DNA of 64,000 bases from assembly GCA_040755035.1 (NCBI GenBank), contig JBFMBU010000313.1:4583-68582 (forward strand). Reading direction: 5' to 3'. Below the pieces are notes generated by a model. It was not told the origin of the DNA, ran no database searches, and worked only from the letters and a program-made list of their open reading frames with translations. A program made the position numbers and the translations under genes. This document shows, piece after piece, positions 16,219-25,477 of the stretch. Origin of the DNA: RBG-13-43-22 sp040755035. GTDB taxonomy: Bacteria > Desulfobacterota > RBG-13-43-22. Every line of letters starts with the position of its first letter. Position 1 is the stretch's first letter.

Positions 16219-16247
16219 TGACCAACCCCTCGTGAGAAGAACCCTTC

Positions 16248-17018
16248 TTATTTGCCGCTGAAGCGGGGTTCCCTTTTTTCAGCAAAGGCCCGGATGGCCT
16301 CCTCCCGGTCTTCACTTATTTCCTGGGGAAGGACGTAGTCCACATATTCCCTTTCCGCTTTTCTGACCGACCGCTCCGTTTGCGTATAGTATCCGTATTT
16401 TACCGAACGGACAAAGAGGGGAGGGACTTTTTTTAGCATTTCCGCCCATTTTTCGGCTTCGCTCAACAGGGCGTCGTCCGGGACCACTTGGTTGACCAGA
16501 CCGAATCCCATGGCCCTTTGGGCATTCATCAGACGGCCTCCCTTCCAGGAAAGCAGCATGAACTCCAGGGCGATTTTAAAAGGCATATAGGGGATATATT
16601 GAGGAGGGACCTGGGCCACCCCGGCCTTGCTTTCCGGATAACCGAAGAAGGCGTTCTCGGAAGCGATGGTGATATCGCAGCCGGTTACGGCAATGAGATA
16701 ACCCTGGCCCAGGGCATAACCACGAACAGCCCCGACAATCGGTTTGAAAAGGGCGGTCCCGTTAAGGGGATACGCCTCGTGGTATTGCCAGGGTTTCCCG
16801 TTTTTTCGGTCCTCACCGGTCAAATCGACGCCCACGGAAAAGGAGGTTCCCTTTCCGGATAAAATGGCCACCCGGGCTTCGGGATCGGCCTCGAAACGTT
16901 TCCAGGTATCCCGGAGGGCGTAACTCATTTCAATATTGAAGGCATTCAATTTCTCCGGCCGATTGAGGCTGATATAGGCGATCCGGTTTTTTACTTCATA
17001 GAGAACGGTTTCGGACAT
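16248..17018 (-). CDS. enoyl-CoA hydratase/isomerase family protein
   Basis: 256-residue crotonase-fold protein. The hallmarks are AYISLNRPEKLNAFN near the N-terminus, the oxyanion-hole segment FSVGVDLTG (about 57-65), and AVRGYALGQGYLIAVTGCDITIAS (about 100-120). Family members hydrate or isomerise enoyl-CoA thioesters in fatty-acid or aromatic-acid degradation. The usual catalytic glutamates are not both evident: the second position falls at FFGYPESKAGV, where the Glu is in PES. So the exact reaction cannot be stated. It lies 13 bp downstream of a second paralogue on the same strand, so they form an operon. Confidence 0.85.
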   Translation of the reverse strand: MSETVLYEVKNRIAYISLNRPEKLNAFNIEMSYALRDTWKRFEADPEARVAILSGKGTSFSVGVDLTGEDRKNGKPWQYHEAYPLNGTALFKPIVGAVRGYALGQGYLIAVTGCDITIASENAFFGYPESKAGVAQVPPQYIPYMPFKIALEFMLLSWKGGRLMNAQRAMGFGLVNQVVPDDALLSEAEKWAEMLKKVPPLFVRSVKYGYYTQTERSVRKAEREYVDYVLPQEISEDREEAIRAFAEKREPRFSGK

Positions 17019-17031
17019 GGGGTCTTCCTCC

Positions 17032-17892
17032 TTATTCTTTTTTACTCAATCCCGCTTTTTCCAGCCAGGGCCGGGAGAGTTCAAAGTTCCTCTGGGCTAG
17101 TTTGGTCCGGGCGAACCCTCCTTCGCTGGGCGGGGCCATTTTCCCTTCCCGCGTGGCGGTCATGAGGCAGAAATTATTAAACGAAGATTCCACTTCGGCG
17201 TTCAAACCCATGGTTTCTTCCATATGATTGATGGAAAACTTGCACAACCGGACCCAGTAAGGAACATCCAAGTAATTTTCCGCTACCCGTTCGGCATAGG
17301 CCAGGGTTTCCTGTTCCAGGGTTTCCGGGGAAAAGACCCTGTTGACAAAACCGTAAGAACGGGCTTCTTCGGCGGTCATAAAGCGGTGTTCGAACAAAAT
17401 CTCCTTGGCCTTGCGGGGACCGATGTCATAAGGAACGGAGAAATATTCGACAAAACCGGGGAGGAAGCGGGCGTCGGAGGCGGCGAAAAGTACATCCATG
17501 GAAGCGGCCACCATCCAGCCCCCGAAGATGCAATAGCCGTGGACCATGGCCATGGTGGGTTTGGCCAGATTCCTCCAGGCTAAGCAGAATTCGATATAGA
17601 CCCTGCGCATGTCTTCAAACCAGGGGGTCAACCCCTGTTCGGCCCGGACGGCATAACCCTGCTCTTGTTTGTACATCCGATCCTCCTCCGTGCCGATGTC
17701 ATGACCGGCGGAAAAGGCCCGGCCCAGGCCGGAAAGGACGATAGCCCCGCAGGCCGGATCCTTGACCGCGGTCTTGAGGGCGGTATCCACTTCTTCCAAC
17801 ATCTGGTAGCTCTGGGCGTTGAGGAACCTGGGTCGATTCAACAGGATCCTGGCCACTTTTCCCGGTTGATAAAGGATGTGGTTGTAGTTCAT
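17032..17892 (-). CDS. enoyl-CoA hydratase/isomerase family protein (paralogue)
   Basis: Crotonase-fold protein of 286 residues. ATG 17892 has GGAGG 8 nt upstream, which settles the start; an ATG-less extension to 17964 has none. Motifs are RILLNRPRFLNAQS, FSAGHDIGTEED in the oxyanion-hole loop, and MVHGYCIFGGWMVAASMDVLFAAS. The C-terminal half diverges (YWVRLCKFSINHMEETMG) and ends with FARTKLAQRNFELSRPWL, resembling hydratases of deltaproteobacterial aromatic or branched acid pathways, but I cannot assign a substrate. It is cotranscribed with the smaller paralogue downstream; they may form a hetero-complex or act in successive steps (inference). Confidence 0.83.
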   Translation of the reverse strand: MNYNHILYQPGKVARILLNRPRFLNAQSYQMLEEVDTALKTAVKDPACGAIVLSGLGRAFSAGHDIGTEEDRMYKQEQGYAVRAEQGLTPWFEDMRRVYIEFCLAWRNLAKPTMAMVHGYCIFGGWMVAASMDVLFAASDARFLPGFVEYFSVPYDIGPRKAKEILFEHRFMTAEEARSYGFVNRVFSPETLEQETLAYAERVAENYLDVPYWVRLCKFSINHMEETMGLNAEVESSFNNFCLMTATREGKMAPPSEGGFARTKLAQRNFELSRPWLEKAGLSKKE

Positions 17893-18070
17893 GGGGCGAC
17901 CTCCAGAAAAGAATGAAAGTTTTTTATATGAAATTTGCCTATCACTTACGCTGTTGGATGTCAATCTTTCCTTTCTCGAAACCGTTTCGGGTTAAAAAAA
18001 ACTTGAAGAATCAAGGGAAAAATGATAACTTATTTAACATGTCTATTAACTTATATAAGGAGGATTGGAA

Positions 18071-18433
18071 ATGAGGAAACTTTTTATTTTTCTGTCGGTT
18101 GGAGCACTCTTGGGAATATTTTTAGGAGCGGCCCCGGTTCAGGCAGCGGATAGTGTGACCGGAAACTGGGATTGTAAAATCGATTACGGCAGCGGTACGG
18201 GGTATCCCACCTTTGTTTTGCAGCAGGACGGTGAAAAAGTTGCCGGAACGTACAAGGGGGCCTTGGGAGACTCTAAAGTTACAGGAAAAATAACGGGCAG
18301 CGATTTCGAACTCTCATTTAATTCCAATAATATTGATATGACCTATAAAGGCAAGGTGGAAGGGAATAGGCTGAGCGGCAGCGGTGATTTGGGACCGATC
18401 GGCAAAGGGCCCTTCTCCTGCACCAAGAAATAA
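18071..18433 (+). CDS. small secreted beta-rich protein
   Basis: 120 residues. The Sec signal peptide MRKLFIFLSVGALLG is cut near VQAADS, giving a mature part of about 95 residues. AGGAGG lies 7 nt before ATG 18071. The mature part is rich in G, T, S and K and reads as alternating strands: GNWDCKIDYG, FVLQQDGEKVAGTYKG, SKVTGKITGSDFELSF, MTYKGKVEGNRLSG, ending in CTKK. The two cysteines, near both ends, could form a disulfide. The repeated W/G strand pattern resembles small lipocalin- or avidin-like barrels found in many proteobacterial exported proteins; no function is known. Followed by a terminator, so it is monocistronic. Confidence 0.7.
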   Translation: MRKLFIFLSVGALLGIFLGAAPVQAADSVTGNWDCKIDYGSGTGYPTFVLQQDGEKVAGTYKGALGDSKVTGKITGSDFELSFNSNNIDMTYKGKVEGNRLSGSGDLGPIGKGPFSCTKK

Positions 18434-18456
18434 GAATTCGATAGGAACCCTTTCTA

Positions 18457-18496
18457 TCCGGCTGGCCGGTCTGAGGTCGGGCAGCCGGAATATTTT
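18457..18496 (+). terminator. rho-independent terminator
   Basis: CCGGCTG (18458-18464) pairs with CAGCCGG (18482-18488), followed by TATTTTTT, 24 bp after the small secreted protein. Confidence 0.7.
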
Positions 18497-18575
18497 TTAA
18501 CCGCCGTTCCCTTCCCCCGGGTCCTTTGTCTCCATCCCCAACAGGTTCCTTTTAGTATCATATCCGTAAAAACCC

Positions 18576-18604
18576 TTGCCAAAATCACATTTCTTCTTTA
18601 AAAT
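18576..18604 (+). promoter_or_regulatory. possible promoter of xseA
   Basis: TTGCCA (18576-18581), 17 nt, then TAAAAT (18599-18604). The predicted start near 18611 is only about 2 nt before ATG 18613, so either the transcript is almost leaderless or this match is fortuitous. Confidence 0.4.
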
Positions 18605-18612
18605 AGAAGCTT

Positions 18613-19983
18613 ATGGATTTTTCGCATAAAATTTACACCGTTAGCCGTTTGACCGAGGAGATTAAAGACCTGCTGGAGGAGTCCTTCCCCGTCGTCTGGC
18701 TGGAAGGGGAAATTTCCAATTTCAGGGTCCCACCCAGCGGGCACTACTACTTTCTTTTAAAGGACTCCGCCAGCCAGATCCGGGCGGTTTTTTTCAAGTC
18801 CGGGAGGTCGGTCCTGGCCTTCAAACCGGAGGATGGCCTTCAGGTCCTTTGCCTGGGCCGTTTGAGCGTCTATCCCGGTCGGGGGGAATACCAGATTATT
18901 TTAGAGCGGATGGAATTGAAAGGCTGGGGTGCCCTGCAGTTGGCCTTTGAACAGCTCAAGGCCAGGTTGCTTGAAGAGGGCTTGTTTGATGGGGAGCGGA
19001 AGAAATCGTTGCCTTTACTCCCTCGAAAAGTGGCCGTGGTCACCTCCCCCTCCGGGGCGGCCATACGGGACTTTTTACGGATCCTCTACCGGCGTTTTAC
19101 CAACATACAAGTCCTTGTCTTTCCCGTACTGGTGCAGGGAGAATCGGCTTCTTTTGAGATTGAAAAAGCCTTAGACCGGATCAACCGGGACTTTCAGGAG
19201 ATAGAGGTTATTGTTCTGACCAGAGGAGGGGGTTCGGTTGAGGACCTTTGGCCTTTTAATGAAGAACGGGTAGCCAGGGCTATTGCTGTTTCCCGAATAC
19301 CTGTTATTTCCGCTGTGGGACATGAAGTGGATTTTACCATTTCCGATTTTGTAGCGGATTTAAGGGCCTCCACCCCGTCGGCCGCCGCCGAACTGTTGAT
19401 CCAACCCCAAAGGGAATGGGAGGCGAAGATTGAGGATTACCAGAACCGCTTGTTTAATCAAATTCAGGTCAGGATCGATCGTTATAAAGAAAAGGTCTTC
19501 CATTGGCAGAAGCGGTTAGGGGACCCTCGGCGGCGTTGGGTGGATATGGCCCTGCGTCTGGATGATTTCGGGGTCCGCCTTCGTCTGGCTTTGCAATCGG
19601 CGGCCAGGAAAGAGGAGGAACGCCTGCGCTGGATGCGGGAAAGAATTATATCGTATAATCCCCAAGGAAGGATGGAGAGCAGCCGCCTTCGACTGGAAGG
19701 AGCGGAATCGAATTTAAAAGCCCTGATGGCCAAAATAATGGTCCATTGGGAGATGCATCTTAAGACCCAGCATAAAACCCTCCAGGCTTTGAGTCCTTGG
19801 GGGGTGTTGGATAGGGGATATGCCCTGGTTCGAACGCTTCCCGACTTGAAATGGATTAAAACGGTGGAAGATGCCCCGCAAGGGAAGAACATTCATATAG
19901 ACATGGCCCGGGCCGAATGGGATTGCCGGGTGGAAGAAGCACGGGAAAAGGAGGAACGGTTCCTTGTCCAAAGAACGATTTGA
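18613..19983 (+). CDS. xseA: exonuclease VII large subunit
   Basis: 456-residue subunit of the single-strand-specific exonuclease VII. The N-terminal OB fold (YTVSRLTEEIKDLLEE, VWLEGEISNFRVPPSGHYYF) binds DNA. It is followed by the catalytic domain with VVTSPSGAAIRDFLRIL, VLTRGGGSVEDLWPFN and ISAVGHEVDFTISDFVADLRASTPSAAAE. A long coiled-coil C-terminus follows, ending LDRGYALV. Length is normal. Its end overlaps xseB by 20 nt, so both subunits are made from one message. Confidence 0.96.
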   Translation: MDFSHKIYTVSRLTEEIKDLLEESFPVVWLEGEISNFRVPPSGHYYFLLKDSASQIRAVFFKSGRSVLAFKPEDGLQVLCLGRLSVYPGRGEYQIILERMELKGWGALQLAFEQLKARLLEEGLFDGERKKSLPLLPRKVAVVTSPSGAAIRDFLRILYRRFTNIQVLVFPVLVQGESASFEIEKALDRINRDFQEIEVIVLTRGGGSVEDLWPFNEERVARAIAVSRIPVISAVGHEVDFTISDFVADLRASTPSAAAELLIQPQREWEAKIEDYQNRLFNQIQVRIDRYKEKVFHWQKRLGDPRRRWVDMALRLDDFGVRLRLALQSAARKEEERLRWMRERIISYNPQGRMESSRLRLEGAESNLKALMAKIMVHWEMHLKTQHKTLQALSPWGVLDRGYALVRTLPDLKWIKTVEDAPQGKNIHIDMARAEWDCRVEEAREKEERFLVQRTI

Positions 19984-20200
19984 AGATACCTTTAGAAAAC
20001 TGGAAACCATTGTCCAGAAAATGGAGAACGGTGACCTCTCCCTGGAAGATTCCCTGAAGCTTTTTGAGGAAGGGATGCGTTTGTCCAGACTTTGTTCGGA
20101 GAAGTTGAATGAGATTCAGAAAAAGGTTGAAATATTGGTGAAAACCGAGGACGGCGGAATAACCAGCCGACCTTTTTCCCAGGAAGAGGAGCCGGCGTAG
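19964..20200 (+). CDS. xseB: exonuclease VII small subunit
   Basis: 78 residues, a helical hairpin that binds XseA: RFEDTFRKLETIVQKMENGDLSLEDSLKLFEEG is the family signature in sequence order (read in short pieces: LETIVQKMENGDLSLE, SLKLFEEGM). The start is TTG 19964 inside xseA, with AAGGAGG 8-9 nt upstream. It is followed at 2 nt by ispA. Confidence 0.94.
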   Translation: MSKERFEDTFRKLETIVQKMENGDLSLEDSLKLFEEGMRLSRLCSEKLNEIQKKVEILVKTEDGGITSRPFSQEEEPA

Positions 20201-20201
20201 T

Positions 20202-21095
20202 TTGATTGATTTTAGGGCGGAACTGAAAACCTATCAAGACCGTATTGACGGAGCGCTGCGGGCTTATTTCCCCACGGCCGCCTACCTTACCCCCCGGGTA
20301 CGGAAAGCCATGGCCTACAGCCTCTTTGCCGGTGGAAAACGGATCAGGCCTATCCTCTGTCTGATGGGCTGCCGGGTTGTGGGCGGGCGTATCGCATCGG
20401 CCCTTCCGGCGGCCTGCGCCCTTGAATATATCCATACCTATTCCTTGATCCATGACGATCTCCCGGCCCTTGATAACGATGATTTTCGAAGGGGTCGGCT
20501 GACCTGTCATAAAAAATTCGGGGAAGCGACGGCGATCCTGGCCGGTGACGCCTTGCTGACCGAAGCCTTTGTTTTGCTTTCCCGGAGGGAGGTACTAAAA
20601 TCGGTTCCGAGTGCGGCACGACTGCAAGTGATCCATATTGTAGCCGAGGCCGCCGGTCTTCGAGGGATGATCGGTGGACAGGAGGCCGATTTAGAGGCTG
20701 AAAAGAAAAAGGTGACCAAGACTTTTATAAATTTCATTCACCAGCGCAAAACCGGGGCCATGATCAAGGCCTCTCTGCTGTGCGGAGGAGTGATCGGAGG
20801 GGGGAGCAAGGCCCAGCTTAGAGCACTGGCCGCCTTTGGAGAAAAGATAGGCTTGGCTTTCCAGATCAGGGATGATTTGTTGAATGTGGAAGGTCAGCCC
20901 CGGCTCATGGGAAAACGAACCGGGACGGATGAAAAAAAGGCCAAAGCCACCTATCCCCTCTTGGTGGGCCTGGAAACTTCCCGGGCGGTTGGCAGGGAGC
21001 TGGTCAATCAGGGCGCTGCGGCCCTTGGGATTTTTGGGAATAGGGCGCAACCCCTGATCCGGCTGGGGACGTATGTCCTTTCCAGGGACCGTTAG
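20202..21095 (+). CDS. ispA: polyprenyl (farnesyl/geranyl) diphosphate synthase
   Basis: 297-residue prenyltransferase that condenses isopentenyl diphosphate with allylic diphosphates. The first aspartate-rich motif is DDLPALDNDD and the second is QIRDDLLN near the C-terminus; GGKRIRP and IHDDLPA are typical. Product length is not readable with certainty, but short-chain IspA is likely by context. The start is TTG 20202, 1 nt after the xseB stop, with AGGAAGAGGAG upstream. The next gene is dxs, so precursor synthesis and condensation are coexpressed. Confidence 0.92.
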   Translation: MIDFRAELKTYQDRIDGALRAYFPTAAYLTPRVRKAMAYSLFAGGKRIRPILCLMGCRVVGGRIASALPAACALEYIHTYSLIHDDLPALDNDDFRRGRLTCHKKFGEATAILAGDALLTEAFVLLSRREVLKSVPSAARLQVIHIVAEAAGLRGMIGGQEADLEAEKKKVTKTFINFIHQRKTGAMIKASLLCGGVIGGGSKAQLRALAAFGEKIGLAFQIRDDLLNVEGQPRLMGKRTGTDEKKAKATYPLLVGLETSRAVGRELVNQGAAALGIFGNRAQPLIRLGTYVLSRDR

Positions 21096-21150
21096 GGAAA
21101 GGAAGTATCCAAGGGCAATTCCAAATGGAAAGCAACAAGTTGAAGAAACC

Positions 21151-23073
21151 ATGAATCAAAAAATTAGAATTCCGGTAGAGGATGAACCCTCCTCCCTGTT
21201 AAGCACTATTTCCGGTCCCCAGGACCTGAAATCCCTATCCCTGCCCAGATTAAAGCAGGTGGCGGAGGAAGTACGAAAACTGATCATTGAGACGGTCAGC
21301 CGGAACGGCGGGCATTTGGCTCCCAATTTGGGTGTGGTAGAATTGACCATTGCCCTTCATTATGTGTTTAACAGTCCTGTGGACAAGATCATTTGGGATG
21401 TGGGACACCAGTCGTATACCCATAAAATTTTATCCGGTCGGAGGGAGCTGTTCCCCAGCCTAAGGACTTTCGGTGGGATCAGCGGATTTCCAAAGAGACA
21501 GGAAAGTCCTCATGATGTCTTCGATACCGGTCACAGCGGCAATTCCATTTCGGTGGGATTGGGGATCACAGCGGCCAGGGACCTGAAAAGGGAGCCGTTC
21601 AAGGTCATCGCCGTTATTGGAGACGGTTCGATGACCTCCGGAGAAGCCTTTGAAGGGCTGAACCAGGCCGGACATCTGAACAAAGATCTGATCGTGATCT
21701 TAAACGACAACGAGATGTCCATTTCTCAGAATGTGGGAGCCCTTTCCTCCTTTTTAAGCAAACGGCTGACCGGAAAGGGTTTCGTTCATTTCAAGAGAGA
21801 CGTGGAATCTTTTTTCAAATCCATTCCCGGGATCGGGGAGAACCTGATTCAGTTCGTAAAAAAAGGGGAGGATTCTTTTACCGGGTTTTTCACCCCGGGC
21901 ATGCTTTTCGCCGCTTTGCATTTTGACTATGTGGGGCCGGTCAAGGGCCACCAATTGGAGGACCTGATCACCACCTTTGAAAATATCCGTCATCTCCAGG
22001 CCCCGGTACTGGTCCATGTCCTGACCACCAAGGGCAAGGGGTATCCGCCGGCGGAAAAAAATCCCAGCTATTTTCACGGGGTAGGGCCTTTCGATCTTGA
22101 AGCAGAGGATCCGAGTCTGAAAAAACCTGGAGCCGTTCCAACCTACACCGAGGTCTTCGGATCGACCCTCATCGAATTAGGGGAGAGGGATCTTCGTCTG
22201 GTGGCCATCACCGCTGCCATGCCCGAGGGGACCGGTTTGCATGGATTTGCCCAAAGATTCCCCCAGCGTTTCTTTGATGTGGGGATCGCCGAACAACATG
22301 CCGTCACCTTCGCCGCCGGATTGGCCTTGGAGGGTTTGAGGCCCATAGTCGCTTTGTATTCCACTTTCATCCAGCGGGCTTATGACCAGGTATTGGAAGA
22401 TGTCTGTCTCCAGAACCTGCCGGTCATTTTCGCCCTGGATCGGGCCGGAATCGTAGGGGAAGACGGACCGACCCATCAGGGGCTTTTTGATCTATCCTTC
22501 CTGCGCATCCTCCCCAATCTGATGATCCTGGTCCCAAAGGACGAGAAAGAGCTAAGAGATATGCTTTATTCAGCCCTTACTTATGCCGGACCGGTGGCCA
22601 TACGCTATCCCCGTGGAGCCGGAGTGGGCGTATCGTTGACCGTTCCTCCGCAAACCTTGAATCCAGGACAATGGGAGGTCCTCCAGGAGGGGGATGCTTT
22701 GGCCCTGCTGGCCATAGGGAATACGGTCTATCCGGCCCTGGAAGCGGCAAAACTTTTATTAAGACAGGGGAGAAAGGCCCAAGTGGTCAATGCCCGTTTT
22801 CTTAAACCTCTGGACGAAGGACTTCTGCTGGCCTTAGGAAGGAAATTTAAAACGATTATTACTGTGGAAGAGAACCTCTTGGCCGGCGGTTTCGGGAGCG
22901 CTGTTATGGAAAAGCTGCAACAGTTGTCATGCCCGGGGGTGCGGGTCAGGTCCTTAGGGATTCCCGATTGTTTTGTCGAACAAGGGGCCCCGCAAAAACT
23001 AAGAAGCCTTTATGGTCTGGACGCCGAGGGGATTTTCCGGGTCTTAGCCGAGGAACTCAGCCTGTCCCAATAA
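21151..23073 (+). CDS. dxs: 1-deoxy-D-xylulose-5-phosphate synthase
   Basis: 640-residue thiamine-diphosphate enzyme that joins pyruvate and glyceraldehyde 3-phosphate, the first step of the MEP isoprenoid pathway. Motifs in order are IWDVGHQSYTHKILSGR, GDGSMTSGEAFEGLN (TPP binding), ILNDNEMSIS, YVGPVKGHQLEDLI, DVGIAEQHAVTFAAGLA (catalytic Glu) and DRAGIVGEDGPTHQG. ATG 21151 lies 55 bp after ispA; an upstream start at 21073 would overlap ispA and add 26 unrelated residues. The SD is weak (TTGAAG). Confidence 0.96.
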   Translation: MNQKIRIPVEDEPSSLLSTISGPQDLKSLSLPRLKQVAEEVRKLIIETVSRNGGHLAPNLGVVELTIALHYVFNSPVDKIIWDVGHQSYTHKILSGRRELFPSLRTFGGISGFPKRQESPHDVFDTGHSGNSISVGLGITAARDLKREPFKVIAVIGDGSMTSGEAFEGLNQAGHLNKDLIVILNDNEMSISQNVGALSSFLSKRLTGKGFVHFKRDVESFFKSIPGIGENLIQFVKKGEDSFTGFFTPGMLFAALHFDYVGPVKGHQLEDLITTFENIRHLQAPVLVHVLTTKGKGYPPAEKNPSYFHGVGPFDLEAEDPSLKKPGAVPTYTEVFGSTLIELGERDLRLVAITAAMPEGTGLHGFAQRFPQRFFDVGIAEQHAVTFAAGLALEGLRPIVALYSTFIQRAYDQVLEDVCLQNLPVIFALDRAGIVGEDGPTHQGLFDLSFLRILPNLMILVPKDEKELRDMLYSALTYAGPVAIRYPRGAGVGVSLTVPPQTLNPGQWEVLQEGDALALLAIGNTVYPALEAAKLLLRQGRKAQVVNARFLKPLDEGLLLALGRKFKTIITVEENLLAGGFGSAVMEKLQQLSCPGVRVRSLGIPDCFVEQGAPQKLRSLYGLDAEGIFRVLAEELSLSQ

Positions 23074-23161
23074 AAGAAACCGGGGACGATAAAAGGATTT
23101 GACCAGTGACCGCCAAGGGGGTTATCTTCTCCCTGAGCGGGGCCTTAGGGCCTTAAGGTTT

Positions 23162-23266
23162 GAATTCTACGCAAATTAAGTGAAATTAATACAAAAAAGG
23201 GAATTTCCCCGGACCGAACGGAACATTTTCGGAATTCCGAATTTGGTCCCGGCGGGTCAGGGCTGG
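23162..23266 (+). repeat. dispersed element R1, copy b
   Basis: Starts GAATTCTACGCAAATTAAG. Arms CCCGGACC (23208-23215) and GGTCAGGG (23255-23262) are again 39 nt apart, with one mismatch. It fills the dxs-tlyA gap, which is otherwise short in genomes with this gene order. Confidence 0.7.
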
Positions 23267-23307
23267 AATCGATATGGGGTTGGAAGGTTCCCCCCCCTAC
23301 TTGGGAG

Positions 23308-24051
23308 ATGAGGATGCGAAAAATCCGGGTGGACCGTCTGCTGGTCGAAAAAGGGCTGGCCCCTTCGCATGAAAAGGCCCGGGCATTGGTCTATGCCGGG
23401 GTAGTCCGAGCGGGGAAGATAGTGGTTGAAAAACCCGGGAAAGCCGTGGACCCGGGGTTGTCTTTGGAGGTAGATACCGCTCCCCACCCTTTTGTCAGCA
23501 GGGGGGGGGTAAAATTAGAGAAGGCCCTGGCCGAGTTTGAGGTTGAGGTCCTGGGCCGGGTGGCCCTGGATATTGGGGCTTCCAGCGGAGGATTTACCCA
23601 TTGCCTTTTGTTGAGAGGAATTAAGCGGGTTTATGCCGTCGATGTCGGTTATGGTCAATTGGCCTGGGAGATCCGTCAGGATCCCCGGGTCAAGGTCATG
23701 GAACGGGTTAATGCCAGGTATCTTACCCCCGGGGATATCGGCGAAACGGTGGATATTTTGGTTGTAGACGCTTCTTTTATTTCCTTGAAATTAATTATCC
23801 CCCCCTTACTGCCCTTAGTCAAAGGGGAGGGAGAAATCATCGCCCTGATCAAACCCCAATTTGAAGTCGGAAAAGGGAAGGTGGGGAAAGGAGGAGTGGT
23901 TAGAAGTGAGGAGGATCACTTAAAAGTCATTGAGGACCTTTCCCTTTTTTTTAAAGAGAGGGGCCTGAAGGTTATGGGAATCACGGAATCTCCTATTCAA
24001 GGGGCCAAGGGGAATCGGGAATTTTTTATTTATTTGATAAATAAGGCCTAA
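23308..24051 (+). CDS. tlyA: TlyA family rRNA 2'-O-methyltransferase
   Basis: 247-residue enzyme. The N-terminal S4 RNA-binding domain (RVDRLLVEKGLAPSHEKARA, about 5-60) is followed by an FtsJ-type methyltransferase. SAM motif LDIGASSGGFTHCLL lies near 88-102, and the K-D-K-E style residues fall at AVDVGYGQLAW, DILVVDASFIS and IALIKPQFE. TlyA methylates 16S and 23S rRNA ribose in mycobacteria; some homologues are annotated as hemolysins. Position after dxs matches its usual genomic neighbourhood. The start is ATG 23308 or, 6 nt later, a second ATG. Confidence 0.92.
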   Translation: MRMRKIRVDRLLVEKGLAPSHEKARALVYAGVVRAGKIVVEKPGKAVDPGLSLEVDTAPHPFVSRGGVKLEKALAEFEVEVLGRVALDIGASSGGFTHCLLLRGIKRVYAVDVGYGQLAWEIRQDPRVKVMERVNARYLTPGDIGETVDILVVDASFISLKLIIPPLLPLVKGEGEIIALIKPQFEVGKGKVGKGGVVRSEEDHLKVIEDLSLFFKERGLKVMGITESPIQGAKGNREFFIYLINKA

Positions 24052-24131
24052 GGGGGTCCGGAACCAAAAGTGGTTATCCGAGTTTTAAGGTACTAAAGGT
24101 CTATCAAAATAGCAAAAGGAGACGGTGAAAG

Positions 24132-25325
24132 ATGAAGTTGGCAGAACGTGTGGGACAAATCAAACCATCCCTGACCTTGGCCGTGGATGCCAAGGCCAAG
24201 GCTATGGTAAAATCCGGACTGGATATTATCAGTTTCGGTGTCGGAGAACCGGATTTTGATACGCCGGAACACATCAAAGAGGCCGCCGTGCAGGCGCTCA
24301 AAGAAGGTTTTACCAAATATACCCCGGTAAGCGGGATTGAAGAATTGAAAGAGGCGGTCGCCTTTCGGTTTAAAGAAGATTTAGGTTTGGAGTATAAGGC
24401 GCAGGAAGTGGTTGTCAGCTGCGGGGGAAAACATGCCTTGTATAATATCGCTCAGGCCCTTTGGGGACCCGGGGACGAGGTGATCATCCCGGCCCCCTAC
24501 TGGGTCTCCTATCCGCCCATGGTGCAATTGGCCGGCGCTGAACCGGTTATTATTCCCACCAGCGCGTCCAGAGGATTCAAGCTTTCCGCGGAAGAATTAG
24601 AAGCGGCGGTCACCCCTCGAACCAGGGCCATCATCCTCAACAGCCCCTCCAATCCCACCGGTTCTGTGTATTCAAGAGAAGAACTGCAAGCCTTGGGCAG
24701 GGTGATCCTGGAAAAAGACCTGATGGTGATCAGTGATGATATCTACGACAAGATCCTCTTTGACCAACCGTCTTTTTTCAACCTGGCCATGATCGATCCC
24801 CGTTTCAAGGAAAGGACCCTGGTCGTCAATGGGGCTTCCAAAACCTATGCCATGACCGGCTGGCGGATCGGCTATCTGGCCGGTCCAGGCGCGGTGATCA
24901 AGGCCATTGATACCATTCAAAGCCATAGTACCTCGAATCCGACCTCCATCGCCCAGAAGGCCGCCGTGGCCGCCTTGAGAGGCCCCCAGGATTTTGTAAA
25001 GACTATGGTTGCCGAATTCGATCGCCGGCGAAGGTATATTGCCGACCGGTTGCAAGCCCTTTCGGCGGTAAAAACCACACTGCCCCAGGGGGCCTTTTAT
25101 ATTTTTCCTGTTTTTTCCTCCTACTATGGGCGAAAGAATGGAAACCAGGAGTTAAAGAATTCTCTGGATTTCGCCGATTATCTATTAGAGAAGGCCAGGA
25201 TCGCCGTAGTGCCCGGTGCGGCCTTTGGAGAAGACGCCTGTCTCCGGTTTTCCTATGCGACTTCATTGGAAAAAATTGAAAAGGGAATGGATCGGTTGGA
25301 AAAGGCCTTGAAGGAACTTGGATAA
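24132..25325 (+). CDS. class I PLP aminotransferase (aspartate type)
   Basis: 397-residue aminotransferase. The conserved order is DFDTPEHIKEAA, SCGGKHALYNI, ILNSPSNPTGSVYS (substrate-binding Asn/Pro), ISDDIYDKI, then the PLP lysine in NGASKTYAMTGWRIGY (about residue 238) and LRFSYATS near the end (Arg). The sequence fits the AAT-Ib branch of aspartate and prephenate aminotransferases. ATG 24132 has AAAGGAG 9 nt upstream. It converges with a minus-strand gene, with a hairpin between them. Confidence 0.92.
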   Translation: MKLAERVGQIKPSLTLAVDAKAKAMVKSGLDIISFGVGEPDFDTPEHIKEAAVQALKEGFTKYTPVSGIEELKEAVAFRFKEDLGLEYKAQEVVVSCGGKHALYNIAQALWGPGDEVIIPAPYWVSYPPMVQLAGAEPVIIPTSASRGFKLSAEELEAAVTPRTRAIILNSPSNPTGSVYSREELQALGRVILEKDLMVISDDIYDKILFDQPSFFNLAMIDPRFKERTLVVNGASKTYAMTGWRIGYLAGPGAVIKAIDTIQSHSTSNPTSIAQKAAVAALRGPQDFVKTMVAEFDRRRRYIADRLQALSAVKTTLPQGAFYIFPVFSSYYGRKNGNQELKNSLDFADYLLEKARIAVVPGAAFGEDACLRFSYATSLEKIEKGMDRLEKALKELG

Positions 25326-25412
25326 AAGCCATTCCGGGAGGGATCAGAAACTAAGAGGTCCGGGCTGTAAGCTCCCTATCGTTTTCCATAGGGCGGAATT
25401 TCCCTTGCGGTG

Positions 25413-25442
25413 TGAGCCTTCCAGGGCAAACAGGAAGGCTCA
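25413..25442. terminator. bidirectional hairpin between convergent genes
   Basis: TGAGCCTTCC (25413-25422) pairs perfectly with GGAAGGCTCA (25433-25442) around a 10 nt loop. It lies in the 152 bp gap between the aminotransferase and the PxxKW-type gene. There is no T-tract, so it may slow RNA polymerase rather than act as a simple intrinsic terminator. Confidence 0.5.
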
Positions 25443-25477
25443 GACACCAAAAGGGCGGTTCATTTACTAAGGAAACC